A DNA stretch of 64,000 bases, from positions 1-64,000 of the forward strand of contig JASLNR010000019.1 of assembly GCA_030745885.1 (NCBI GenBank), read 5' to 3'. The notes below the pieces were generated by a model. The model was given only the letters and a program-made list of their open reading frames with translations, was not told the DNA's origin and made no database searches. This document shows, in pieces, positions 9,724 to 16,239 of the stretch (the stretch's first letter is position 1; each line of letters starts with the position of its first letter). The position numbers were made by a program, and so were the translations under genes. This DNA is from Candidatus Thalassarchaeaceae archaeon (lineage in GTDB: Archaea > Thermoplasmatota > Poseidoniia > Poseidoniales > Thalassarchaeaceae).

Positions 9724-9906
9724 ATGTCAGTGAAGGACATGGTACAGAACATGATTAACGAGCTAACGGATGCCCTCGGCGATGCCGAGAAGCACGATGG
9801 CGGCAACAGCGCCGCCGGAACACGTGTAAGAAAGGTGATGCAGGCGGCCAAGGGAGCGGCCCAAGATGTCCGCGTCCGAGTCCAGGGCGACAAGAACAGC
9901 CGCTGA
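9724..9906 (+). CDS. Histone H1-like (Hc1-type) small basic protein
   Basis: A 60-residue protein, charged and helical, with lysine- and arginine-rich C-terminus. The stretch AAGTRVRKVMQAAKGAAQDV and the ending RVRVQGDKNS closely resemble the conserved core of bacterial Hc1/histone-H1-like proteins as I remember them from Bacteroidetes (AAGTRLRKAMQ, then QEIRVEVQ). Those small proteins are believed to bind DNA. ATG 9724 was chosen because the 19 upstream in-frame codons are not family-like. It lies between deoxyhypusine synthase and a convergent gene whose stop is 6 bases away. DNA binding is inferred from family and charge only. Confidence 0.72.
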   Translation: MSVKDMVQNMINELTDALGDAEKHDGGNSAAGTRVRKVMQAAKGAAQDVRVRVQGDKNSR

Positions 9907-9911
9907 TTGAA

Positions 9912-10589
9912 TCATCCACTGCTTAGCGCAATCAGCTCCATCAGGGCTGTTCGCATCGGGACTATTGGGTGCCAACCGTCGCCCCCCGCTTCGATGAGCG
10001 CCTCGTGCAATGGACCCAGGTCTGGCCTGGGGGTGGGGTTTGGGGAGTCTCCTCTTACTGGGCTAGGAACGCCAGAGAGCGACTCCACGGTGTGAGAGTG
10101 GTGGATGGCATTGAGGTAGCGATGCCACAGAAGCTCGATCTCGTCGATCACGTCCTTATCCGCCCATGCCCTCCTTCCGCACATATCGATGGTGCCGTTG
10201 GCAATAATCTCCCCTTCTGCCATTATCAGGATAGTCATGGCGTCGACGACGTCCCTGACGTGGACCCAATAACTCGCTTTGGTAGCACTGGGATGGTGTT
10301 TGATCTCCCCCCCCTTGACTCCCTCGACCCAATCTCTGAGTATTCCCGTCCCCCATCCTCCGCCACCTGAAGGGAGGATCATGTCGTGGACGCGCACTAC
10401 CAGTCTGGCATTCCCATGAGACGCATTACTTGGTATGATGACGATGTCCCCGCTCGCACCATCTCCCAAGCCTACTCTGAATTCCGCCTCCTTGTCCTCC
10501 GCTAGGTTGGCTCCTGCACGCCGCAGACGATCTACAAGGGCCGCTCGGAACCCGTCATCGACTCCGTCGATGTAGACGACCCTGGGCAT
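9912..10589 (-). CDS. SDR/NAD-dependent epimerase-like protein, apparently degenerate
   Basis: 225 residues. The middle section (KASYWVHVRDVVDAMTILI, near 104-122) resembles the part of extended short-chain dehydrogenases/epimerases that follows the active site, and the C-terminal HPIVPMRTALMELI fits the end of that fold. The usual N-terminal GxxGxxG nucleotide motif and the YxxxK catalytic pair are not evident, so it may bind no NAD or have lost activity. It starts 8 bases after the lysine aminotransferase stop, so the two are probably one operon. A role alongside the aminotransferase product (a semialdehyde or cyclic imine) is possible but is inference. Confidence 0.5.
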   Translation of the reverse strand: MPRVVYIDGVDDGFRAALVDRLRRAGANLAEDKEAEFRVGLGDGASGDIVIIPSNASHGNARLVVRVHDMILPSGGGGWGTGILRDWVEGVKGGEIKHHPSATKASYWVHVRDVVDAMTILIMAEGEIIANGTIDMCGRRAWADKDVIDEIELLWHRYLNAIHHSHTVESLSGVPSPVRGDSPNPTPRPDLGPLHEALIEAGGDGWHPIVPMRTALMELIALSSG

Positions 10590-10597
10590 TCTACCAA

Positions 10598-11959
10598 CTA
10601 GGCTACGACCGCTGACTCAATACTGTTTGCCACGCCTTCGAGGATGTTGAGGGCCTCGTTGACATCGTCGGAGGAGAAAGTCAGGCTCGGGCGCAGCCTG
10701 ATGCTCTGCATTCCCGAGTTAAGCACGTGCATGCCAGAGTCCAAGCAGACGGAGTTGAACTTGTTACGAATCTCGGTGTTCGGCAGAGTGAAGGCGGCGA
10801 AGAGGCCGCGACCCCTGACGTTGCTGACAATCTCGTGAGTTTCGCCAAACTCCTCCAAACCCGTCATCAACTCAGCGCCGACTAGCTCAGCGTTCCTAAC
10901 GAGTTCGTCTCGCTGAATGGTCTCAAGAATCAGGCGGGCACGAACGTAGTCGGTGAGGTTACCCCCGAAAGTCGAGTTTATCCTGCTCGAGACCTCGAAG
11001 ACGTTGTCATCGAACTCCTTGAGGCGGGTGCTGGCCATTAGCCCGCAAACCTGAGATTTCTTCCCAAAGGCAATCATGTCGGGCTCGACATCGGCGTGCT
11101 GATGGGCCCACATCCTTCCAGTTGAACCCATACCGGTCTGCACCTCATCGAAAATGAGCAGGGCATCGACCTCGTCGCAAACTGATCTCATGTCGCGCAG
11201 GAAGGAGTCGCGGAAGTGGTTGTCACCTCCCTCGCCCTGAATGGGTTCCATGATAATCGCAGACATCGTGTCGGGGTTGGATTCCGCATGGGACCTGATC
11301 GAGTCCAAAGTAGAAGCCTCACAAGTGTCCAATCGAGCGTTCTCAGAATCGTTCAATGGAAAGTTGACCTTCGGGTTATCGAAGCGCGGCCAATCGAATT
11401 TTGCATAGCGTGCGGTCTTCGTCGGATCGGTATTGGTGACTGAGAGAGTGTAACCAGAGCGACCGTGAAAAGCCTCCCTTAGGTGACCAATCGTTAGTTG
11501 TGATGACTTCTTGTGGTCATCCGCCCAATCGAAATCCCCTGGCGAGTCGATCCCCTTTGCCTCGCGTTGGTGAGATTTCCAGTCCATCGCTGCCTTCATC
11601 GTGTTCTCGATGGCGAGCGCGCCTCCCGAGACAAAGAAGTGCTGAGGCAGGTACGAAGGCGCGGCGATGGTGCCGAAGGCATCCACAGCCTCCGCCATGG
11701 CCTCCGTGTAGAGATCTGAATTGGCCACCTTGTTCACCGAAGCCCGAGCGAGTTCGCCCTTGGCTGCAACCAAATCGGGATGGTTCCATCCGAGCGGAAG
11801 CGAGGCGAAGCATGAGAACAAATCGAGAATGTCGCGTCCGCTCTTGGAATCATGGAAGTAGCAGCCAGACGACTTATCCAAATCGATCACGAACTCGTAG
11901 CCGTCGGCAAGCATGTGACGACTCAAAGTGGAATGGACAAGGTCGGCCCCCAACCCCAT
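10598..11959 (-). CDS. lat: L-lysine 6-aminotransferase (class III PLP aminotransferase)
   Basis: 453 residues. Several stretches are specific to L-lysine 6-transaminase rather than ornithine or GABA aminotransferases: FSCFASLPLGWNHP, FVSGGALAIENTMKAAMDWK, HLREAFHGRSGYTLSVTNT, and the PLP-lysine region AFGKKSQVCG (Lys300/301). The Asp that binds the PLP pyridine nitrogen is in LIFDEVQTGMG. The reaction moves the epsilon-amino group of lysine to 2-oxoglutarate, giving 2-aminoadipate semialdehyde, which cyclises to piperideine-6-carboxylate. The context suggests lysine breakdown or compatible-solute chemistry. No semialdehyde dehydrogenase is adjacent. The upstream side is the AT-rich 12.0-12.2 kb region. 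Confidence 0.9.
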   Translation of the reverse strand: MGLGADLVHSTLSRHMLADGYEFVIDLDKSSGCYFHDSKSGRDILDLFSCFASLPLGWNHPDLVAAKGELARASVNKVANSDLYTEAMAEAVDAFGTIAAPSYLPQHFFVSGGALAIENTMKAAMDWKSHQREAKGIDSPGDFDWADDHKKSSQLTIGHLREAFHGRSGYTLSVTNTDPTKTARYAKFDWPRFDNPKVNFPLNDSENARLDTCEASTLDSIRSHAESNPDTMSAIIMEPIQGEGGDNHFRDSFLRDMRSVCDEVDALLIFDEVQTGMGSTGRMWAHQHADVEPDMIAFGKKSQVCGLMASTRLKEFDDNVFEVSSRINSTFGGNLTDYVRARLILETIQRDELVRNAELVGAELMTGLEEFGETHEIVSNVRGRGLFAAFTLPNTEIRNKFNSVCLDSGMHVLNSGMQSIRLRPSLTFSSDDVNEALNILEGVANSIESAVVA

Positions 11960-12040
11960 GTCACCAGCGGTGTCGAGTCCTCACATCAACGTTCTCAGGA
12001 GCAGGTTCTGGGATAGGGGCATCGAAACAGCTCGGAAAGG

Positions 12041-12163
12041 GGAATAATCTGAATTCTGATAATGTATCAAATAATTAAATTAAAATTAATTTTCCAATTG
12101 AAAAATTTGATTAGAATAAAAAATTTCAATTGAATTATCGGAATTTATTATCGAATATTATAA
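12041..12163. other. Extremely AT-rich intergenic island
   Basis: About 120 bases that are nearly all A and T, in a region otherwise clearly GC-rich. It lies between the divergent lysine aminotransferase and the gene at 12231. It holds an imperfect inverted repeat: CAATTGAAAAATTT (12095-12108) against AAATTTCAATTG (12121-12132). No open reading frame of note is present. It could be a divergent promoter/regulator region, a DNA-unwinding element, or a chromatin-protein site. No repeated origin-recognition boxes were recognised, so an origin call is not supported. Confidence 0.7.
12155..12162 (+). promoter_or_regulatory. Putative TATA box for the gene at 12231
   Basis: ATTATAAG-like sequence at the right end of the AT-rich island. 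An archaeal TATA box at this place predicts transcription starting near 12185, leaving a leader of about 45 bases. The gene has a strong ribosome-binding site (GGGAGGGAGAG just before ATG 12231). Confidence 0.5.
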
Positions 12164-12198
12164 GTGCTTCTCCACTCCCTCTACCCCCGGAGAAGCAC
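12164..12198. promoter_or_regulatory. Perfect 10-bp inverted repeat overlapping the predicted transcription start
   Basis: GTGCTTCTCC (12164-12173) and GGAGAAGCAC (12189-12198) are exact reverse complements separated by 15 pyrimidine-rich bases. The dyad begins right after the TATA-like sequence and covers the predicted start site. That fits an operator for a dimeric repressor better than a leader hairpin. A hairpin formed by transcripts starting further upstream is the alternative. Confidence 0.5.
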
Positions 12199-12230
12199 GG
12201 GGGGTGCACTCTACTCCCGGGAGGGAGAGA

Positions 12231-12827
12231 ATGGTAGAGGACTACGAAATTCAGGAATTGATACAGAGAGATGTGTACGTTGGAGAGAAGCTCGTGGGCG
12301 TGATCGTCGGCGAGAGGTTCCATCCGAGGGACGAGTTCGTCAGATCCATGAGGATCCAGGTGGACGAAGGCGTTGCCAGCGAGTACATGCGCAAGGCGGC
12401 CGAGTGCGCGCCGTTGGCCAAGGAACTGGTTCACAGCATCCGGTCAGATGGCTGTGTGAAGCTGTCAAAGTCCATGAGGGAGCTTCAGCGGCGCTGGAGG
12501 AACACGGTGAGGATAGAGGACCAACTCTATGCCACAGACGAACTGTTGGACCGGGCCGTGCTCGACAACGATGGCATGGACATAGGCAACGTGGTCGACC
12601 TCATCAAGATCAAGCGCACGTACAAGGGGTTGCTGGTCAAGCCGCACTTCATGGTCAGATCCAGACACAATCTGCCAGAGTTCATTGTGGTTCCTTGCGG
12701 CCAGCTTGCCAGAACCACTGCCAGGTTGGACGAGGTCATCCTCAAGTGCACATTCTCGAGGCTGATGACCCTGCCTAGTTACCTGAAGTTGAACGAGCAT
12801 CACCAAGACGACCGTACCGTGGCTTGA
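12231..12827 (+). CDS. Protein of unknown function, possibly PRC-barrel-like
   Basis: 198 residues, no signal peptide or membrane segment. A central part (ATDELLDRAVLDNDGMDIG, then VVDLIKIKR, around residues 103-130) resembles a PRC-barrel beta domain, where a glycine-containing turn is followed by 'x-G-x-V-x-D'. The N-terminal VYVGEKLVGVIVGERFHP could be a second, weaker copy. PRC-barrels occur in ribosome-maturation and photosynthetic proteins and in small archaeal proteins of unknown role. ATG 12231 was chosen for its strong Shine-Dalgarno. The unusually elaborate upstream region (AT-rich island plus dyad) suggests tight regulation. Function is unknown. Confidence 0.6.
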   Translation: MVEDYEIQELIQRDVYVGEKLVGVIVGERFHPRDEFVRSMRIQVDEGVASEYMRKAAECAPLAKELVHSIRSDGCVKLSKSMRELQRRWRNTVRIEDQLYATDELLDRAVLDNDGMDIGNVVDLIKIKRTYKGLLVKPHFMVRSRHNLPEFIVVPCGQLARTTARLDEVILKCTFSRLMTLPSYLKLNEHHQDDRTVA

Positions 12828-12868
12828 GTAGGCTTCAAATCATCGACCAACGTGGCATTGCTGCTCAA

Positions 12869-12943
12869 GGGCGTGTAGCTTAGTTTGGCTGGAGCACCCG
12901 GCTGATAACCGGGAGGTCGCAGGTTCAAATCCTGTCATGCCCA
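12869..12943 (+). tRNA. tRNA-Ile (anticodon GAT)
   Basis: Cloverleaf of 75 bases. Acceptor GGGCGTG pairs with CATGCCC with one G-T wobble. The anticodon stem CCCGG/CCGGG surrounds loop CTGATAA (anticodon GAT), and the T-arm is CAGGTTCAAATCCTG. The terminal CCA is encoded at 12944-12946. No intron is seen. Confidence 0.95.
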
Positions 12944-13019
12944 CCAACTCACTCGCCGAATCGTGCCTCTGGCATCGATAAGAAGCATCATGAAGGGGTC
13001 GCGGTCCCCCTCGCTTCAA

Positions 13020-13949
13020 ATGCCGGTTCTGAGCGGGGCCTCAGGCGGGAACATTGCCGAGTCGCTAGCGACAATCCTCGGGATGAGTCACATCCGGTTG
13101 GAAAGCAGGAGGTTCCCGGACGGGGAGGCGTACGTGAAGGTGCCCTTAGAGGCCATCGAATCGCTCAGATCGGAAACTGTGGTCCTGGTCTCGAACACCT
13201 ATCCCGACTCGGGCATCATGCAGACAGTTCTGCTTCTGGGTGCGATAAACGACGTCCGTCGAGGGGACCTCGCTAACCTCAAGGGAGAGGGAGAGCAGCG
13301 GATGGATGACGTCGGCCCAGGAGTAATCCTAGCGGTTCCGTACTATGGCTACGCCCGACAGGACAAGCGCTTCTCCCCTGGAGAGTCAGTATCTGCCAGG
13401 GTAATCGCTGAAGTCCTCGCCGAGTGTTGCGACGGCATCGTCATCCTCGATCTCCACGCTCCAGAGGTCCTAGATGGAATGAGTCTGCCAGTCGAGTTTG
13501 TGAGCTCGATGTCAGAGATTGCCGACAGGCTGGGCGAGGACGTCTCCCCGGATTTCATCCTAAGCCCCGACAAGGGTGCAATTTCCAGAGCCTCGGAGGT
13601 GGCCGGACTGATTGGGTGCGAGTTCTCCTACCTCGAGAAGACCAGGATAGACGCCCACACCATCGAGCATGCACCGAAGGACCTCGATGTTTCCGGCAAG
13701 GTGGTTGCCATAGTGGATGACATGATTAGCACCGGCGGCACAATCTGCCGGGCCAGCGATGCGCTTCGCAGACAGGGTGCCAAGGAGGTTCACGCTGCTT
13801 GCACGCACGGGCTGTTCACTGGTGGTGCCCTCTCACGCCTGGCCAGCCATGTCGATGGCGTCCATACCACCGATTCCCTGCCCAATCCGAGGGCCAACGT
13901 ATCCGCCGCTCCCGCCCTCGCAAGAGGCGTTGGGAAGCTCATCGGATGA
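13020..13949 (+). CDS. prs: Ribose-phosphate pyrophosphokinase (PRPP synthetase)
   Basis: About 309 residues. The PRPP-binding loop is VVAIVDDMISTGGTI near the C-terminus, and the ATP/ribose-phosphate regions RRFPDGEAYVKV and YYGYARQDKRFSPGE sit where expected. The enzyme makes PRPP from ATP and ribose 5-phosphate for nucleotide, histidine and tryptophan synthesis. A short charged insertion (LANLKGEGEQRMDD) precedes the conserved VPYYGYARQD block. The start at ATG 13020 places the family N-terminus (MPVLSGASGGNIAESLA) at residue 1; ATG 12990 and GTG 12963 are alternatives. It lies 74 bases after the tRNA-Ile CCA end. Confidence 0.94.
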   Translation: MPVLSGASGGNIAESLATILGMSHIRLESRRFPDGEAYVKVPLEAIESLRSETVVLVSNTYPDSGIMQTVLLLGAINDVRRGDLANLKGEGEQRMDDVGPGVILAVPYYGYARQDKRFSPGESVSARVIAEVLAECCDGIVILDLHAPEVLDGMSLPVEFVSSMSEIADRLGEDVSPDFILSPDKGAISRASEVAGLIGCEFSYLEKTRIDAHTIEHAPKDLDVSGKVVAIVDDMISTGGTICRASDALRRQGAKEVHAACTHGLFTGGALSRLASHVDGVHTTDSLPNPRANVSAAPALARGVGKLIG

Positions 13950-13988
13950 GAGTCCCGTTGCAAGGCGATTAGAAGCAGATACGCTGCG

Positions 13989-13996
13989 TTTATATC
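13989..13996 (+). promoter_or_regulatory. Putative TATA box for the L7Ae ribosomal cluster
   Basis: TTTATATC about 50 bases before ATG 14041. This predicts initiation near 14016-14020 and a leader of roughly 20-25 bases for the L7Ae-S28e-L24e transcript. Confidence 0.5.
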
Positions 13997-14040
13997 GGCC
14001 ATGCCGTGCGGCGGCTTACCAAACACGAGGAGTCGATCCA

Positions 14041-14421
14041 ATGAGTGTACACATAGCGTTCGAGACACCCCAAGATGTCCAAGAGCAAGTCTACGAGATG
14101 GTCAAGAGCCTCGGCAAGGACGGTCGCGGGCGGCTAAAGAAGGGAGCCAACGAGGTGACCAAGTCAGCGGAGCGCGGCACTGCCCAGATGGTCGTCATGG
14201 CCGAGAACGTGAACCCGGGCGAGTTACTGGCCCACATTCCGATGATCTGCCGCGAAAAGGGAATCCCGTTCATCTACGTCGAGGACCAGTCGTACCTAGC
14301 AGAGGCCGCTGGCATGAGCATGGGAACGCGCACGGCGGCCATCGCCGTCATGCAGGTGGAGAAGGACGGGATGGATCGCTTCAACGAAGTCAAGGGTCAC
14401 TTCGAGGCTCTGTCCTCCTGA
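14041..14421 (+). CDS. rpl7ae: Ribosomal protein L7Ae
   Basis: 126 residues. The kink-turn RNA-binding signature is present: LKKGANEVTKSAERGTAQ near residues 36-53, followed by VVMAENVNPGELLAHIP and the C-terminal TRTAAIAVM. L7Ae is a large-subunit ribosomal protein and also part of archaeal C/D and H/ACA guide RNPs and RNase P. It leads a classic archaeal cluster with S28e, L24e, Ndk and aIF5B. The start at ATG 14041 gives the full family length. Confidence 0.97.
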   Translation: MSVHIAFETPQDVQEQVYEMVKSLGKDGRGRLKKGANEVTKSAERGTAQMVVMAENVNPGELLAHIPMICREKGIPFIYVEDQSYLAEAAGMSMGTRTAAIAVMQVEKDGMDRFNEVKGHFEALSS

Positions 14422-14447
14422 ATGATTCGAAAAAGTGAGGAGTCAAG

Positions 14448-14684
14448 ATGTCGACTGAATCATGGCCCGCTCAAGTCGTGGAGGTCGTCGGGCGCACCGG
14501 CCTGACTGGGGAGGCCACCCAGGTCAAGGTCCGGGTCATGGACTCCAACAACCCCCGGGACATAGGGCGGATTATCACGAGGAACGTCCTCGGGCCCGTA
14601 AGAGAGCCAAAAGACGGGAGGGCGGGTGACATCCTGATGCTCAGGGACACCGGTCGCGAGGCACGCCGGCTCGGTTCGCGATGA
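14448..14684 (+). CDS. rps28e: Ribosomal protein S28e
   Basis: 78 residues. The conserved [16 protein letters not shown] block is near the N-terminus and the family C-terminus [13 protein letters not shown] is intact. It is an archaeal/eukaryotic small-subunit protein. GAGGAG sits 6 bases before the ATG. It follows L7Ae by 26 bases and precedes L24e by 9. Confidence 0.97.
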   Translation: MSTESWPAQVVEVVGRTGLTGEATQVKVRVMDSNNPRDIGRIITRNVLGPVREPKDGRAGDILMLRDTGREARRLGSR

Positions 14685-14693
14685 GGCGATCGG

Positions 14694-14885
14694 ATGCCGG
14701 AGCAGAGAATCTGCAGCTTCACGCACGAGGAGATCGAGCCGGGCACCGGCATGATGTTCGTCAAGCGCGATGGCAGCGTGTTCTGGTTCAAAGACAGCAA
14801 GGCGCGCAAGAACATGCTCAAGCTCAAGCGCAACGCGAGGAGGCTCAAGTGGACTCGTCGCTACGAGAAGGGCGGCATCAAGTGA
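14694..14885 (+). CDS. rpl24e: Ribosomal protein L24e lacking most zinc-ribbon cysteines
   Basis: 63 residues. The L24e core EIEPGTGMMFVKRDGSVFWF and the ending KLKRNARRLKWTRRY are intact. Typical archaeal L24e binds zinc with two CxxC-type pairs. Here only the first cysteine (Cys7) remains: the second of the first pair is replaced within CSFTHEE, and the second pair is replaced by the KDSKARKN region. The protein probably folds without zinc. Position in the L7Ae-S28e-L24e cluster supports orthology. Confidence 0.95.
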   Translation: MPEQRICSFTHEEIEPGTGMMFVKRDGSVFWFKDSKARKNMLKLKRNARRLKWTRRYEKGGIK

Positions 14886-14886
14886 T

Positions 14887-15186
14887 TCAGGGGGCGCCTC
14901 CGCCCTCCTCCCACCAGTTCGGCTTGGAGAACCTGTCAGTCTGGTGAGGCTGTCCGTCCTGATGCTTCCAGCAGTACTCCGTTGACCTGAAGGACAGTGA
15001 GTAGCATCCTTCGAAATGGCATGTCCGAAGCTGTTGTTGTACTGATTTCTCCGATTTCGGTATGACGGGCTCATCGGGATGGATGGATTTGAAGAGCTTG
15101 CCTTCGTAGAAAAATTGGTCCAGTAGCCAAAAGATTCCGATGACCCCCATAATTACCAGGTCACAGCCGATATCCCCGGTACTCAC
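14887..15186 (-). CDS. Small putative membrane protein with a Cys/His cluster
   Basis: Up to 99 residues. One hydrophobic segment near the N-terminus (LVIMGVIGIFWLLDQFFY) is followed by a possible metal-binding cluster, CHFEGC with CWKH 16 residues on. It lies on the opposite strand inside the otherwise conserved gap between L24e and Ndk. GTG 15186 is the longest start; ATG 15150 would begin inside the hydrophobic segment. No family was recognised, and a spurious frame is possible. Confidence 0.5.
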   Translation of the reverse strand: MSTGDIGCDLVIMGVIGIFWLLDQFFYEGKLFKSIHPDEPVIPKSEKSVQQQLRTCHFEGCYSLSFRSTEYCWKHQDGQPHQTDRFSKPNWWEEGGGAP

Positions 15187-15236
15187 GGGGTTCGGTGCTG
15201 AAGTAAACGCTTCAAGATTGGCCAGTCATAGGGTTT

Positions 15237-15707
15237 TCACTGAGCGGTAATCCTGTAGTCCACCCTTGCCCTGTCGTTCTCGTCGCTAGTCAGAAGCCCT
15301 CCCTGATCGGGAGGCTGGGCCTCGCCGCAGTCCGTGTTGTCGATTACGGTTACATAGGTGCCCGAGTCTACGGTCGCCTCTAGATTGGCCGCCGCGGTGT
15401 TCGGGTCACTCAGATCGGCCAGGTAGACGAAGCTCTCCTGCTCGCCCTCAGCACATTGCTTGTACTTCTCGTAGTTGACCTCGGTCATAGTGTAGAGGTC
15501 CACTTTGGGGCCCTCCTGCTTCTCGAAGGCAATCCTGATGATCGCAGCCGAGTCGATGGTCCAAGTCAGCTTAATGTGCTCGTCCTCGTTGACGAAGGTG
15601 TTGTCGTCGAACAGTTCCTGCTCGGGGTTGACGGTGTCGCCGACCCTGTCCATGCAGCCGGGCAGTAGCAGGCAGGCGGACAGCAGGAGCGCCGACAATG
15701 CCCTCAT
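15237..15707 (-). CDS. Predicted lipoprotein of unknown function
   Basis: 156 residues from ATG 15707. A signal peptide ends in a lipobox-like LLLPGC (Cys at about 17), then comes a soluble outer domain with DNTFVNEDEHIKLTWTID and regularly spaced acidic residues. No catalytic motif is visible. Upstream in-frame codons lie antisense to ndk and were excluded. It sits with the preceding small membrane protein as a minus-strand insertion between L24e and Ndk. Lipid attachment is inferred from the lipobox. Confidence 0.7.
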   Translation of the reverse strand: MRALSALLLSACLLLPGCMDRVGDTVNPEQELFDDNTFVNEDEHIKLTWTIDSAAIIRIAFEKQEGPKVDLYTMTEVNYEKYKQCAEGEQESFVYLADLSDPNTAAANLEATVDSGTYVTVIDNTDCGEAQPPDQGGLLTSDENDRARVDYRITAQ

Positions 15708-15788
15708 GTCCGCACGTGCGCCCGCTGGCTCATCAAGCATTTGCCTGCGTGCTTTGCGTTGAAATAGGGGTGGTGGGTCGCCCGCTCC

Positions 15789-16211
15789 ATGGCAGAGACT
15801 CAAACCACATTCATCATGGTCAAGCCCGACGGTGTCGAGCGGGGCCTTGCTGACGAGATAATCGGACGCTTCGAGGGCATCGGGCTGCGGATGCTGGGCA
15901 GGCGCGACATGACGCCCCCCCTGGAACTCGCAGAAGCGCACTACTCTGTGCACAAAGAGCGCCCCTTCTACCCCGATCTAATCGATTTCATCACCTCTGG
16001 GCCAGTTGTGGCCATGGCCTGGCACGGCGAGGACGCAATCGCAGCCTCGCGCAGGCTGATCGGTGCCACCAACTGGGAGGATGCCGAGCCGGGGACGATC
16101 CGCGCGGACTTCGCCCGGAGCATCGACCACAACGTCATCCACGGATCGGACGGTGAGGACACAGCGGCATTCGAATTGGGGCTCTGGTTCCCCAATGGTC
16201 TCGAGGACTGA
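15789..16211 (+). CDS. ndk: Nucleoside diphosphate kinase
   Basis: 140 residues with the phosphohistidine motif NVIHGSDG (His118) and the N-terminal [13 protein letters not shown]. The enzyme balances nucleoside triphosphate pools by a phospho-His ping-pong mechanism. Adjacent aIF5B, with L7Ae-S28e-L24e upstream, is the standard archaeal arrangement. Confidence 0.97.
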   Translation: MAETQTTFIMVKPDGVERGLADEIIGRFEGIGLRMLGRRDMTPPLELAEAHYSVHKERPFYPDLIDFITSGPVVAMAWHGEDAIAASRRLIGATNWEDAEPGTIRADFARSIDHNVIHGSDGEDTAAFELGLWFPNGLED

Positions 16212-16239
16212 AAAGAGTGAGTAGCATGAGGTGGGTCAA

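Noticed and set aside
12041..12163. Replication origin
   Set aside because: The region is AT-rich, but no repeated origin boxes or neighbouring orc1/cdc6 gene were seen.
15708..15953. A longer version of the lipoprotein at 15237
   Set aside because: The extra 82 residues are antisense to ndk and would bury the signal peptide inside the protein.
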